64,000 nucleotides of DNA. Source: Ligustrum vulgare. Its lineage: Eukaryota; Streptophyta; Magnoliopsida; Lamiales; Oleaceae. Under the pieces are notes generated by a model, which saw only the letters and a program-made list of their open reading frames with translations, had not been told where the DNA came from and did no database searches. A program made the position numbers and the translations under genes. The stretch is from positions 39,650,129-39,714,128 of the forward strand of contig OY743180.1 of the NCBI GenBank assembly GCA_963555705.1. Reading direction: 5' to 3'. Of this stretch, positions 22,708 through 34,014 are shown in pieces; position 1 is the stretch's first letter, and every line of letters begins with the position of its first letter.

Positions 22708-23010
22708 ATGCCTCGGACAGAATCTATCACATTCACCCAAGACGATGCCGTCGGAGTGCACTTCCCACACAACGACGCATTGGCTATCAGAGTAGTGGTG
22801 GGTCAGAATGGGTTATCACGGATGATGGTGGATGATGGTGCCTCGGTAAATGTGATTTACGGGGTAACTTTTGATAAAATGGGGATCAACACTCCACTCA
22901 TTCCAGTCCCGGATCCAATATACGGATTCACGGGGGAAAGCATAATCCCCAGAGGGTCCAAAACCGTTATGATTGAAGTAGGGTAAGCACCAACCCTCTC
23001 CAGAATCCCT
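22708..23010 (+). pseudogene. Tat aspartic protease
   Basis: This enzyme cleaves the Gag-Pol polyprotein during particle maturation. The segment reads ESITFTQDDAVGVHFPHNDAL, spanning the block that opens the domain in Tat elements, and then has MMVDDGASVNVIY with the catalytic D and the DGAS form of the D-S/T-G triad. GRPCLIDLGAV, just past 23050, is the end of the same domain. It lies in the same frame as gag and RT, with one stop (TAA 22984-22986) inside the domain. Confidence 0.85.
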
Positions 23011-24908
23011 ATGGAATTCTTGGTGGTTGACAAGATCTACTCCTATCATGGTTCAATTGGGAGGCCATGTCTCATCGACTTGGGAGCTGTGACGCATACG
23101 AAATACATTTGCATGAAGTTCCCCACGGAGCATGGCGTTGCAACTGTAAGGGGGACCCAAACCGAATCGCGGCTCTGTTACACAAATGCAATCCGAAAAT
23201 TTCAAGATCGAAGCTTGAACATGATCAGTGACGTAGCCATGGCCGAGGCTGCTCCAGACCCTAAAAGATTGGGTGAAGGGCCTTCTGGAAATGAGGTTGT
23301 TACGATGAGATTGGAGGAGGATTTAGCAGATCTAGACCTAAGAATGGCAGGTGACAATTGTCCCACCCCGACCGAAAGATTAGAATGCTTCCGTGTAGAC
23401 CCACTTGATCCAATCAAAGAATTACATATCGGACTGGACTCACCGACTGAATACAAGAGTCAATTGAAGAGCTTCTTACTTCAAAACCTCGATGTATTCG
23501 CGTGGAAGCATGGTGACGTGGTTGGGATCGATCCTAAGGAGGCCTGCCACAGACTACAGCTGGATCCCCGAAGCCCTGGGCATAGGCAAAAGAGAAGGCC
23601 CATGAGTTCTGACAAGTATGAGGACTTGAAAGACGAGGTCACAAAGCTATTGAAAAATGGCTTCATCAAAGAGTCTCGCTATCCGAAGTGGGTATCAAAT
23701 CTTATTTTAGTACCAAAACACAATGGGAAACTGAGGGTGTGTATTGATTTTTCCAACTTGAACCAGGCATGTCCCAAAGACAGCTTTCCACTTCCTCGGA
23801 TCGATCAGTTGGTCGATGTCATGGCAGGACATGAGCTGCTAAGCTTCATGGATGCCTACTCCGGGTACAATCAAATCCCCATGTGCGAATCGGACGAGGA
23901 GCATACTTCATTTATTACAGATCAAGGACTCTATTGCTACAGAGCTATACCATTTGGCTTGAAAAATGCGGGAGCTACCTATCAGAGGCTGGTAAACTGC
24001 ATGTTTTCAGAACAATTAGGAAACACCATGGAGGTATATGTTGATGACATGCTGGTCAAAAGCATCGTCGCCGCGGATCATATCCTCCATTTGTCAGAGG
24101 CCTTCGATATTTTGAGGAAATATCGAATGAAACTCAACCTAGCGAAGTGTGCTTTTGGGGTAGCATCTGGAAAATTCCTTGGATTCATGGTGAATAAGAG
24201 GGGAATCGAAGCTAATCCCAACAAAATCAATGCTTTTTTAAACATGCAATCGCCTAGAAATCCAAAAGAAGTGCAAAGCTTAACAGGAGAATTGCGGCCT
24301 TGAATCGATTTGTCTCAAAATCCACTGACAAATGCTTGCCATTTTTCAAGGTCCAAAAGGGTGGAAAGCGATTCCAATGGACACCAGAATGTGAGCAGGC
24401 TTTTGCCGACCTGAAAGCATCTTTGGGACGGCCCCCATTGTTATCAAAGCCAAAGGCTGGCGAACCTCTCTACCTGTATTTGGCTGTATCCAAAGAGACC
24501 GTTAGCTCGGTGTTGGTCAGAGAGGAAGATGGGAGTCAATTCCCAGTATATTATGTGAGAAAAGCCATGCGGGATGCTGAGACACGCTACCCATATATGG
24601 AGAAACTTTCTCTCTCGTTAATAACAGCCTCTCGCAAACTTTGTCCCTACTTTCAGGCACACTCCATACGCGTGCTCACCAACTTTCCCATGAGACAAGT
24701 GTTGCAGAAGCTAGACGTATCTGGGAGGTTACTGAAATGGGCGATAGAAATCAGCCAGTTCGACCTACATTATGCGCCTCGGACCGTTGTAAAGGGCCAA
24801 GCGTTGGCGGACTTCGTAGTCGAATTCACACATCCACCGGAGGTCGAGATGGTTGATAACACAGATGACAGCCAAGAGTGGAAATTGTCCGTTGATGGGT
24901 CCTCGGCT
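23011..24908 (+). pseudogene. Tat reverse transcriptase and first RNase H
   Basis: The RT copies element RNA into DNA. The RT core is nearly whole: KNGFIKESRYPKWVSNLILV, VCIDFSNLNQACPKDSFPLP, LSFMDAYSGYNQI and FGLKNAGATYQR are present, and the catalytic motif YVDDM falls near 24040. A one-base frameshift near 24292 (giving LTGELRP-stop in place of the usual LTGRIAALNRF) moves the frame. The thumb and first RNase H then follow at 24300-24830, with the block FQWTPECEQAFADLK and the degenerate RNase H of VYYVRKAMRDAETRYPYMEK. Both YVDD aspartates are kept, but the shift separates the domains. Confidence 0.92.
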
Positions 24909-25337
24909 TAGGGGCGATCCGGTGCGAGAATATTGTTAATAAGCCCAGAGGGGTTTAAACTACACAGTGCGATCCGCTTTGAATTCAAAGCCTCAAACAA
25001 TGTTTCTGAATACGAGGCGTTATTAGCTGGGCTAAGATTTGCAAAAGCTTTGAAGATTAAGTCCGTAGTGGCAAATAGCGATTCGCAGCTCGTTGTGAGT
25101 CAATTCAATGGGCAATTTTCTGCCAAAGAACCTTCTATGGTCGCTTACTTGAAGAAAGTAAGAGATTTGGCTGTGCACTTCGGAAAAATGGAGTTACAGC
25201 ACATCCCTAGAACAGAAAATTCCAACGCCGATGCTTTGTCCAAATTAGCGAGCAGCAGTGATTCAGAGTTACATAATCTAATCCCAGTTGAGCGCATGTT
25301 GACTTCTTCTATTGAGCTCCGGAGATTTTGGCAATAG
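24864..25337 (+). pseudogene. Second (archaeal-type) RNase H of the Tat element
   Basis: A second RNase H after the RT-RNase H unit is diagnostic for the Tat clade. It starts WKLSVDGSSA, is interrupted by TAG at 24909-24911, and continues in the same frame with NVSEYEALLAGLRFA (catalytic E region), SDSQLVVSQFNG (catalytic D region) and RTENSNADALSKLA (final D region). A frameshift near 25318 then joins it to integrase. In Tat elements this domain is thought to help remove the RNA strand or process the polypurine primer. Here it cannot be made in full. Confidence 0.9.
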
Positions 25338-26583
25338 AAGAGGGATCTTGGATGAATCCCTTGATCGCCTATTTGAAGCATTAGACAGTGCCAAACGAGC
25401 CAGAGACAGCTCGGAAATTGCAAAAATACTCTGCGAATTTCGTACTCCTGGATGACCTACTTTATAAGCGGAGTTACACCTCCCCTTTACTGAGACGTGT
25501 GGGGCCAGAGGAAGGACGGTATATAATGAGAGAAATCCATGAAGGCATATGTGGCAACCATGCCGGGGCGTTATCGCTAGCTCGGAAAGCCCTCAAACAA
25601 GGATATTTTTGGCCTACTATGCGAAAGGACTCCCATGACTTTGTGCGCAAGTGCGATAAATGCCAAAGACACGCAACCATACCACATCAGCCGCATCACA
25701 AGCTAACTGTGGTGACTAGCCCTTGGCCTTTTGCAAAGTGGGGGGTTGATAATATTGGTCCTATGCCTAGAGGTGCTGATAACAATTGCTTTGCGATAGT
25801 GGCAATTGATTACTTCACCAAGTGGTTTGAAGCGGAACCTTTGATGAGGATCACCGAGGCCAACACCACCAAGTTCATTTGGAAGAATATCATATGCCGG
25901 TTTGGGATACCACACTCCCTGGTTAGTGACAATGCGAAACAATTCAAAAACAGAAGCGTCGATGAGTTATGAGACGATTTGGGAATTAAGAAACTGTTCT
26001 CGTCTCCACATCACCCACAGGCCAACGGACAGGTCGAAGCTGTGAATAAGACCATAAAAAATACCATGAAAAGGAAGTTGGAATCCAAAAAGGGCGCATG
26101 AATAGATGAACTCCCACAAGTGCTATGGGCTCTCGAACCACTTCGCACACCGCTACTGGTGAAACACCTTTCTCATTGGCATATGGAGCCGAGGCGGTAT
26201 GTCCCGTTGAAATGGGGATCCCTTGGCTTCGACAAATTCATTACGAAGAAGTTAGGAACGAAGAAGCGCAAAGGGCCGGTTTAGATTTTCTCATGGAAAA
26301 ACGGAGTGATTCCCAAGTGGTGATGGCCAGGTACCAGAAAAAGATGGCCCGATACTACAACAAAAGAGTGAAAAGTCGACGCTTTAATATTGGGGACTTG
26401 GTCCTCAAAAAGGTTCTTCCTTCAACACAGGAATCAGGAGTAGGGACTTTAGGTCCTAACTGGGAAGGCCCTTACAAAGTCTTTGCCGAGGTGGTACCCG
26501 GAACGTACATGATTGAGGACTAATCTGGGATACCTCTATGTAATCCTAGGAACACGGACCACCTTCGTCGTTATTTTCAATAA
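25318..26583 (+). pseudogene. Tat integrase
   Basis: Integrase joins the DNA copy to the host chromosome. The HHCC zinc-binding segment is present (HEGICGNH...CDKCQRH, about 25540-25672). The catalytic core keeps its first D in WGVDNIGPMP and the second in SLVSDNAKQF, and the E in ANGQVEAVNK (about 26023). The C-terminal part (FNIGDLVLKKVLP, GPNWEGPYKVFAEV) ends with LRRYFQ and a stop at 26581-26583. Breaks are TAG at 25382, TGA at 25970 and 26099, a frameshift near 26128, and TAA at 26521. Confidence 0.92.
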
Positions 26584-27639
26584 ACTAAATTCCTCCTCTG
26601 TGATTGCAGTATTATCATATGATTTCATAAAATCATGGGTGAACTACGTCGAAGATTATACCAATTTCTAATTAGACAAATGTAATAGATAAATGCAAGT
26701 TCTGAGACTATTTTGGTTATAGCACCATACGTCCACGCTATGCATGAAAAATTTTAAAATCAAGGGGCTCTTATAAAGCTCACACGGCGATCACTGCGTA
26801 ACAATTGAGTGTGTTGGCACCATAAAAAGGGGTTCATACAAATTCGCTTGCTTAGGTCTTACAAAGTGTGATTTAAGAAACGTTCAAATGATTGTCAAAA
26901 TCAGATCTAACTGGCAAACATGAATGCCTCGAACCACTCAGATCTGAGGGACTGTACTCATTCACCATGCAATACGTTTGAAAAGACATTTGCGTTTGAA
27001 AGCATTCAAATTTAACCAAATGTTGTCATATAAACCAAAACTCTTGGTCAGAATCAGATCTAATCAAGGAACGTGGGTGCATTAAGCTAGTTCATACATG
27101 CAGAGCGCTTTCTTTTACGAAGTGTTAAACGTGTCCACAAAGTGTTTAATACTTTCATACATATATTCAGGCAACGCGTTTGCAAGACACATGTGTGCTA
27201 AGTACTGCGTATAGATTGAAAGTGATCACGCCATCCACAGGAGTTCATACAAATTTATAAACGCAGTTGTTACAGAGTATAAGGTAAAATGGCTCAAAAG
27301 CTGGTCAAAATCAGATCTAACCAGCAAACATGGATGCGTTAAGCTAGGAAGATCTGAGGGACTAGTGGGCACATATTATCATACAATTCAAGAATGTTTT
27401 ACATCATCATACAAGACATTTACAATTACAAGGCATCCGCACTTGGAAACACTCATGCTTAAACAATTTGAAACGTTGCTGCCAAAATACTGGGCAAAAT
27501 ATGAATAAGTCATTTCATTCATAAAATTAAGGCATTTACAAATTGAATGAATGTTACATTTACAATATCAGGTGCCGGGGCACTTACAAAAAAACAAACA
27601 ACAAAACAAAAACCCAACAATAAGGTAAGTACCGGAGGG
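26584..27639 (+). repeat. Spacer with dispersed degenerate repeats, after integrase
   Basis: No coding domain is seen. A unit reading TGGTCAAAATCAGATCTAAC then CAGCAAACATGGATGCGTTA occurs near 26895, 27046 and 27298. GATCTGAGGGACTA follows near 26940 and 27352. Its last part, TGAGGGACTAG, is nearly the same as the element's own polypurine tract at 30719-30729. Spacing is irregular (150-250 bp). Confidence 0.7.
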
Positions 27640-29723
27640 CCTGGAGGCGCTTTGCATTAGCCCTCTCTTCTGAGGAAGACTTATGGGCTATGGCCAGCTG
27701 GGTCTTTAAATCATTAATCTCCTTTAGCATGTTGTCCGCATGCCGGAGAGCAGTTTCATCATTTTTCTTGTCCCACTACTCCTCGTCCACAGACGATTCC
27801 ACCTCGTCGATGAGGGCCAGCGCCCTGGCATTCATGGCCTTGGCGACGAGCAGCTTCCAGGACGGACTGACACTAGAAGAGAAGGCGGACAAGCCCTCAG
27901 TCCAAAATTGCTCAGTTATAAATGTGGCCCGGGCTGGAGGAGAACTGGGGGAGTCAAACAGTGTAGGGCTGAAAGTGACATCTCTGGGGAGAATGCTGGT
28001 TTTAATATGCTTGAGCTCTTCTGCCCCCTCCGGTGTCACTTCGTGGGACAAGCCTGGAATGGGCACAGACGGCTCATCCTCCAAGTCCTCAATCATCGGC
28101 GGTGGAGGTGCGGAGGTGGACTCCTTGCCCTTACCCCTTTCTAGCCTCTTCAAGGGAGCGGGATCCTCCTCAGATACGTGCTCAGGCATGTCCTCGGATA
28201 GAGAGGATGGTGCAGAAACATCCTTCGCCTCCCTCTCCCTCTTAGAGTCCCCTCTGTCAGACATTTTCCCTTTCCCCTTTGGAAGGACTCCTTTAGGATC
28301 AGCCTCCTTTTCTGTGCTAGGCTGCTAGGGGCCCACAGGCAGCAGAGTGGGCGGTGGCAGTAGGGCTGGAAGAGGGCCCTGAAGTTGGGCTGTAGACGCC
28401 TCGGACACTTCCTTTGCCACCCCAACTTGCAGGTTGGCCAGGACCGTTTTCTGCCTTCTTTCAATTTCGCAGCCGTGGCGCAGGGCAGGAGGGATCTTCT
28501 TAGCCATGAGACCCTTTAAGGAGATCTTCGGAAATTCCTTGGAACCTAGCAAGAAAGAGGAAAATGAGGCTAGGAACAGAAAAAGCATACAATGAAACAG
28601 TAATAGGAAAACGAACTTACTCATGGCTCGCATAAGACCGTGTTTAACAAATAGCTTGTTTTGCTGAATGACCCCTTGAAAAGTGCCCTTGTAAGCAAAC
28701 AAACGCCTCACTGTCGCTAGGTCTTCGTCGGGGAGCAGGCGATAAAAAGTGTCCCCTGCCATAAACCGATGACATGTTAGTAAGCAAGCAAGAAAAGTGA
28801 ATGGAGATTAAAAGAGCAAAAGACGCGTGACACTTAAAGACTCTAAAACAAGTACAAGACTCACTAGTTAGGGAAAGAGTTCGGGGAATTGTAATTTCTG
28901 GACTAGGGTCCACAGGAGAACTCTGCCACTCCCCAGCAACCCAGAACCACTGGTTCCTCCATTTCTTTATCGAGGTGGGGTGATCGATGATAACAGGAGG
29001 ATAAGAGCCCCTGGGAGACAAGTAATACCAATCCTTGACGTCCGACCTCACGTCTCTCTCCCTTCTAACTGATTTCTTCAAAGTATAGAGAGTGTGAATG
29101 ATGTGTAGTGAGATGGGATGATCAGGGTTGACCTCTTGCCACACCAACCAAGTACCCACAGCCTGTGTCCAGAAATTGGGAGCCAGTTGGTAGGGGCACA
29201 TGTTATAGCTCCTAAGCAACGCCCTAAAGAAGGGGTGCACGGGAAGCCTCATCCCGCAAGAAAGGACATCGTAGCATATGGCCGCTTGGCCTGGAGGAGG
29301 GCTGCGAGGTCGGCAGGAAGGTGTAGGGTGCACCAATTGGACCCCTTCTGGCAGCCTAAATTTTTCCGAAGCCTCGACCAAATCAACCCTTCGGATTTCA
29401 GTAGCAATCTCACTGCTCTCCCATGACTCTGGGTTTGGATCAGGATCAACGTAGTAGCCTGAAACTTTGTTAACTTGGTCAACCCAATCCTCTACTTGGG
29501 CGATCTCCTCTGCAGTCAAACCCAATTCTTCCCTATGTGCCCTAAACGGGGCCCTAACGATTAAGCCGATGTCCTGGTGACCAGAAGAAGAGCCTACCGC
29601 CTCTTCTCTTCCCAAATCACTGTCTCGTTTGCTTCGAAGCTCTCTCAAAGATGCTTCCTCTTCGGGTGATAGATGAGCAATATAGTTCTGGTGTTTTTCT
29701 TCTTCACTGTCAGAATCACTCAA
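27640..29723 (-). pseudogene. Antisense extra gene of the Tat element (gypsy-type transposon domain), 3 exons
   Basis: It lies opposite gag-pol between integrase and the 3' LTR, where several Tat lineages carry an extra antisense ORF. Exon 1 (29723-28865) has an acidic N-terminus and a globular segment with LPVHPFFRALLRSYNMCPYQ then LAPNFWTQAVGTWLVW, recognisable as the 'putative gypsy type transposon' family (PF04195). Exon 2 is 28755-28621 and exon 3 starts at 28545. Both introns (109 and 75 bp) are GT-AG, and splicing keeps one frame throughout. Exon 3 is Pro/Ser/Glu-rich and ends in a predicted coiled coil. In-frame TAGs at 28325 and 27776 interrupt it. The likely start codon is now TTG (29721-29723) before SDSDSEEE. 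Function is unknown. Confidence 0.8.
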
Positions 29724-30729
29724 ATAAATTATGCCACTTGTTTTCCTATTCTCCTCTTAATTTGTTTCTTAAAGAAGCGGGAACTAAAAACCGATAAAGA
29801 GATGGGGAAGAAACCTCTGACGGGAACCGCCATTGCTAACATTTCCTGTGAACCCGTTCCCCCAACTCTTTCCATTTTTTCTTTTATTTTTAAACATGGG
29901 TCAGACTCATCAAGAAGAAAAAAGAAAACGCGGAATAAAATTCTCAAACCCACAGTGAGAAACTAAAAATAGAAAAGTTTCGCGCATGGAAAGGAAAAGA
30001 AATTTACCTTCGAAAACTGGATGTTCAAGGTTGTGCACTCGAAAGGAAAAACACGCCAAGGGAAAATGTTGGGTAGTGGAGACAATTTTCCGGGTGAAGA
30101 ATCCTAAAGAAATGCTGGGAGACTTGCAAGAAGAAGGAAGAATGCTGCTATCTCTTGTGAAACAAGGAACTACTGCGAAGATTTTGAGAAATGGGTAAAG
30201 GAGAAATGCAGGAATGAAGGAGGCTTTATAAAGAATTCAATAGTCCCAAATCCTTGGTCTTTGAGCCTCATGATTAATTTGACAACCCGCGTCTCTTGGG
30301 GGGAGGGTTAATTACGGCGCCAGCTGCAGAGAGAATGAGAGAAACCCTTCAGCTTCCAAAGTGTTTACCACGCGCGGTGACGTGTCCTCCTCCATACTCT
30401 TCATTGTTCTTGGAAACACATACCAGCAGCCCCTTTGTATTAAATGCGCCACCTAAGAAACGCGCTAGTGCGATCCCAGTCCTCATTTAGGAGGGAAAAT
30501 CCGAAGTAGAAGGCCGGCTATAATATGGATCCGAACCTCACATAAGGAATGCCATTATTGACCCCCTAAAAAGTTACTGCGCTACATAGCGGCTCCTAGT
30601 TAGAGGATGGAGAAGCAATTGCGAGATGTTGGGTGTAGCAGGCGATAGAACTGAGTCGAAAGTTACTGCTGCGAAATCATGGCAAATTCGATCCGCCCAT
30701 GAATGACCACATTGGATTTGAGGGACTAG
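29724..30729 (-). other. Leader of the antisense gene and Tat 3' untranslated region
   Basis: No conserved protein is seen in either direction; short frames such as 29729-29953 (minus) lack motifs. On the plus strand the region ends in TTTGAGGGACTAG (30717-30729), the polypurine tract that abuts the 3' LTR. Confidence 0.55.
30224..30233 (-). promoter_or_regulatory. Possible TATA box for the antisense gene
   Basis: CTTTATAAAG on the minus strand, about 500 bp ahead of the antisense start region, is the best TATA-like site in this stretch. It is palindromic, and no second promoter element is evident, so this is only a candidate. Confidence 0.25.
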
Positions 30730-31416
30730 TGTTGAGATCGCACCTAAAATATGGCACATTGGGCCGCCAGTGAGGGCCCAACAAGGGTCCATTGGACTTT
30801 AGCTCACGATCAAAGTTTTAGATACCGCCCTGAACTAATGGCTGAGGTGGAAAGGCACAGGAACCCCTGTGGCCGAACTGGTTTGTGTCTAGCAGAGACA
30901 CTTTATGCTTAGCCGAGGTGTTCATGGTAGCACCTGGGATGTAAGGATGGGACAAGGCATGAAGTCAGAGATGTGACACTGCCTTTACCAAGATGTGACA
31001 GGCGTCTATCCCCTACAAAATGTAGCAATGATTACAGTCAAAAAGCAAAGTTGTCACCCCCCAAGAGCTAGGGTGAAGACAAGTGTAAAGTATGCCACGT
31101 GTCATGATCCGAGACAACGAGTTACTCTATAAATACGGCACTCCTCCCACATGGTAAGGGGTTAGCAATTTCACACTCTTAACTAAATATATATTTCTCT
31201 CACTCCTTTTTCTCTCTTTTACACATTTATATCTCCCGCACCCAACATATATTCGCCTAAAATGAGTACTGACTTTGACATCGGAGTGCAAACAGGAGCC
31301 ACCTCGGTCTCCTTTGCAAACTGATTGATTGTCATAGTGCGCAGGAGATCCACGTGTTCAAGAGGGAGGAGCTGAGACGTGTTGGTCCAAGGTCCAGCCG
31401 GATTTTGTGGTCAACA
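30730..31416 (+). repeat. 3' LTR of the Tat element
   Basis: 687 bp, matching the 5' LTR from TGTTGAGATCGCACC to TTTTGTGGTCAACA. It differs by about 30 scattered substitutions and two small insertions, with a cluster of changes near its end (about 31270-31345). TATA at 31128-31135 is kept and could drive readthrough into flanking DNA. Confidence 0.95.
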
Positions 31417-31421
31417 CATTC

Positions 31422-31600
31422 AATTTACTGAACTCATATCCTTCATTTTAAAGATTGAGGATGGCCATTTTAAAAATGGTCTCAATACATTTTTTTCTCA
31501 TGCTTAACAAATTTAATTTCATTATCATCAAAATTAGAAATAAGAATTACTCTCAGAACTTGGCATAAGTATAGTGTTCCTCATCCGTATGATGAAGTTT
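31422..31600 (-). pseudogene. Continuation of the decayed copia pol remnant
   Basis: Joining this to 15520 across the Tat insertion gives, on the minus strand, a short MKDM-like block directly before the insertion point. Upstream of it (to about 31600) is a heavily decayed stretch where the RT active site would be expected; no YVDD remains. This supports insertion of Tat into an already present copia copy. Confidence 0.4.
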
Positions 31601-32438
31601 ATACAATACTATGTAAAAACTCTAGTACCAATATCAAGATGACTGCATAACTTCATAAGAGTAACTATAAGTTTACAACGATACTAAAAAAAGTATACAT
31701 GATCCTACAAGTTGATTCATGTATATCTTTTCAATCAATTCTCAATTTGAGCACAAAATAAATATTATATTGAGGTCAATTTGGTATAACTTTTTTTAAA
31801 CACATTAAAACAGCTAGCATAGAAGTACATAAGTGAATCTCACTTCATGAAAAAAAGTTTCTCTCACTCAATACGCTCATATCTGATACTAACATTTTTT
31901 TCCAGAAAAAAATGAACATTATCTATCATAAATTCATTAGTCCGCCACTTAATTTTGAAGAATTCGAATGTTCTTATTAAACTTAATGTCAAATTATAAC
32001 TTTCAACATATCCCAGATTATGTTGGAATTCTATACTCCATTCGTACTTCCACCACTTCAATATTTTCTTATTTTTACTCATACAAGTAAAGGAATAAAA
32101 ACATTTAAAATTAGATTACTCCCACTTGGAAATAAATTACTTCCACTTGAATCAGAAGCTTAAAAAAACTCATATGTACTTTAACTAACTCGCCAAACTT
32201 CTAATAACTCATTTTTTCTGAAATATCTTCACTTGATCACCTAAAAAAGCAATTCTCCTCTAACTTTCTCAAATAAAGATTATAATTATCATTTCATTAG
32301 AACGTGACTTGTCTAGAAGTGACCCTATTGAATTAAATTTCAAAAATAAATGCCTCATGTTACTCTTCATCCTCTCTAATCTAGAACATGGAGAGTTGAG
32401 CTTTCAATGCATGGTCTATTATATTATTGCAAATATGT
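31601..32438. other. AT-rich DNA without recognisable genes
   Basis: It may be further copia debris. A 72-codon minus-strand frame at 31864-32082 has no motif. Confidence 0.5.
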
Positions 32439-32960
32439 TGATAAGTGTATTTTATACACTTATTTATATGTCAAAATTAGAGAATTATATTGTCGTTTTA
32501 GAATAAATACTATTTAAATTGTGTTTAATTGTTTACATTTCAGAAAATATCTGAAAAAGATGAAGAATGAAGAAATTGAAGGAAATAATGTACAATTGGA
32601 TGACTTCTGGAGCTAAATTGAGCAATTGAGAGGTACGATGTCAACCGGTAAAGATACATGGTGTTAAATTGAAGAAATCAAGACTTGAAGAACCTAATTG
32701 AAGAAGTTGAGAGTTGGAATGAGCTAATTGAGAAGATTTAGAAGTTTGGGGACCAAAATGTTCAAATTGAAAGTGGAAGACTTGAGGTGCAAATAAAAGA
32801 GGAGGACCAAATTTGCACTGAAACATATAATTGTTCGTCCGCACGTGCTTAGCTTGCAAGCCCACACGATGCATGTTACTCAAGAATGAAATATTTCTAG
32901 TTTTCTTACTCTAGAAAAATTATGTCTTTATAAAGCAGAATCAAAATGTAAATTATTTCT
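32439..32960 (+). repeat. Third, truncated copy of the TGATAAGTG LTR family
   Basis: TGATAAGTGTATTTTATACA and the next 80 bp match the starts of the solo LTRs at 2806 and 6005. The similarity then weakens but keeps the same order (AAATTGAAGG, CAATTGGATGA, GTGGA blocks). The characteristic 3' end (TTGCGATATTCACACCA) is not found downstream, so the copy lacks its end or is too decayed to follow. Confidence 0.65.
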
Positions 32961-33289
32961 AGTTTTATGTACTATTGTAGCTCATTTCTTCCTTTCATCC
33001 TACATCAAAATATAAGTTTATTTAATTGAACGTTGGAGTGCTTGTGGCCTCCTCCCTCACCACTAAAAAAAGGCTACGTGTTTAACGATTTATCCAAGTG
33101 TGCAAAAACTTTATGAGTGAAAATGATAGAGCTAGATTCTCTTGACCACATTATCGAGCTGAAAATGGAGATCAACAAGGTCTCAAAAAGAAATGAGACT
33201 CCCCACTTTATAAGCAAAAAAAATGTACCTTTATGCAATACTTTGTTTTGTGTGATTGGTATCTTAATGTTAGACAATTAACTACTTAT
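32961..33289. other. Intergenic DNA
   Basis: Nothing recognisable between the LTR fragment and the copia LTR candidate. Confidence 0.5.
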
Positions 33290-33993
33290 TGTTAGGAATA
33301 CCATCATTCCTTCCAAGTTCCAATTAATTAGCATCCATTCACAAAAGGTATATCATGTGTTGGATATATATATATATATATATAAAATTCAAAATGATTA
33401 TTGATAAAAAGGAATAAATTAGAAAAGAAATGGAAAAGAAAGAAATTTGAAACAAAAAATTGAACCAAGCGACCGCGTGGTACAAACACCACGTAGTCGC
33501 ATAAAACGACGTCAAATAAATAGTGTATTAAAAGGATAAACCACATGATCGTGTGAAGAGAAACCACGTGATCGCGTGGTATTTTTTTTTTTTTTTAATA
33601 TTTGATGCACATTTTCAATGAAAGATCCATCTTTTCATGAAATGTTGGTACCAATCCGTGGGCAATGATTGGATATCTATAAATAGGAGTTGATTCTTCA
33701 ACTCTAATATATTACATCAATTCTTGATACAAACATTGATATCCAAATTTTCTTTTTATATTCATTCAAAATTATTAAGTGTTCTTTGTTTCCAAGTTCT
33801 TACGTTGCTTTGTTTGAACTTGATCAAAGGATTGATAAATCCTACTAACTTATTTGTTGTATTCCTTCAAAAGCAACTTCTATCCATGTAGAATTTATAT
33901 AGTTTGAAGACAACATTTCTATGTGTTTGAGCCCTCTTTATCTCTTCTTGTTTTCATCATTGTCTCTTCATTCTCCTAAGGAATATTTTAACA
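33290..33993 (+). repeat. Candidate 5' LTR of the truncated copia element
   Basis: It starts TGTTAGGAATACC and ends GGAATATTTTAACA, with a TATA box (TATAAATA, 33678-33685), a (TA)n run at about 33366-33383 and CACGTG-containing repeats at 33460-33585. It lies 21 bp before the gag ATG. No second copy exists in the window, so the boundaries are inferred from the short inverted ends only. Confidence 0.45.
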
Positions 33994-34014
33994 TTCTTAA
34001 ACTATATTTGTATC

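Larger units (their letters stand above)
15521..31416 (+). mobile_element. Tat-lineage Ty3/gypsy retrotransposon, full length, with nested insertion
   Basis: Two LTRs (15521-16204 and 30730-31416) are flanked by CATTC at 15516-15520 and 31417-31421. Between them, in order, are a primer-binding site, a 41-bp repeat leader, gag, protease, reverse transcriptase, RNase H, a second RNase H, integrase, a repeat-containing spacer, an antisense spliced gene and a polypurine tract. The dual RNase H and antisense extra ORF are hallmarks of the Tat clade. Without the nested element (17863-22030) the unit is about 11.7 kb. At least nine in-frame stops or frameshifts make it non-autonomous now. By eye the LTRs differ at roughly 30 positions (about 95% identical), so insertion is not recent. 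Confidence 0.93.

Noticed and set aside
27690..28328. 212-codon plus-strand open frame
   Set aside because: It is the shadow of the antisense Tat gene's exon 3; the minus strand has the family features and splice logic.
28644..28864. Reading exon 1 of the antisense gene straight through to 28644
   Set aside because: The readthrough tail has no similarity, whereas splicing at 28864/28756 joins the conserved exon 2 in frame.
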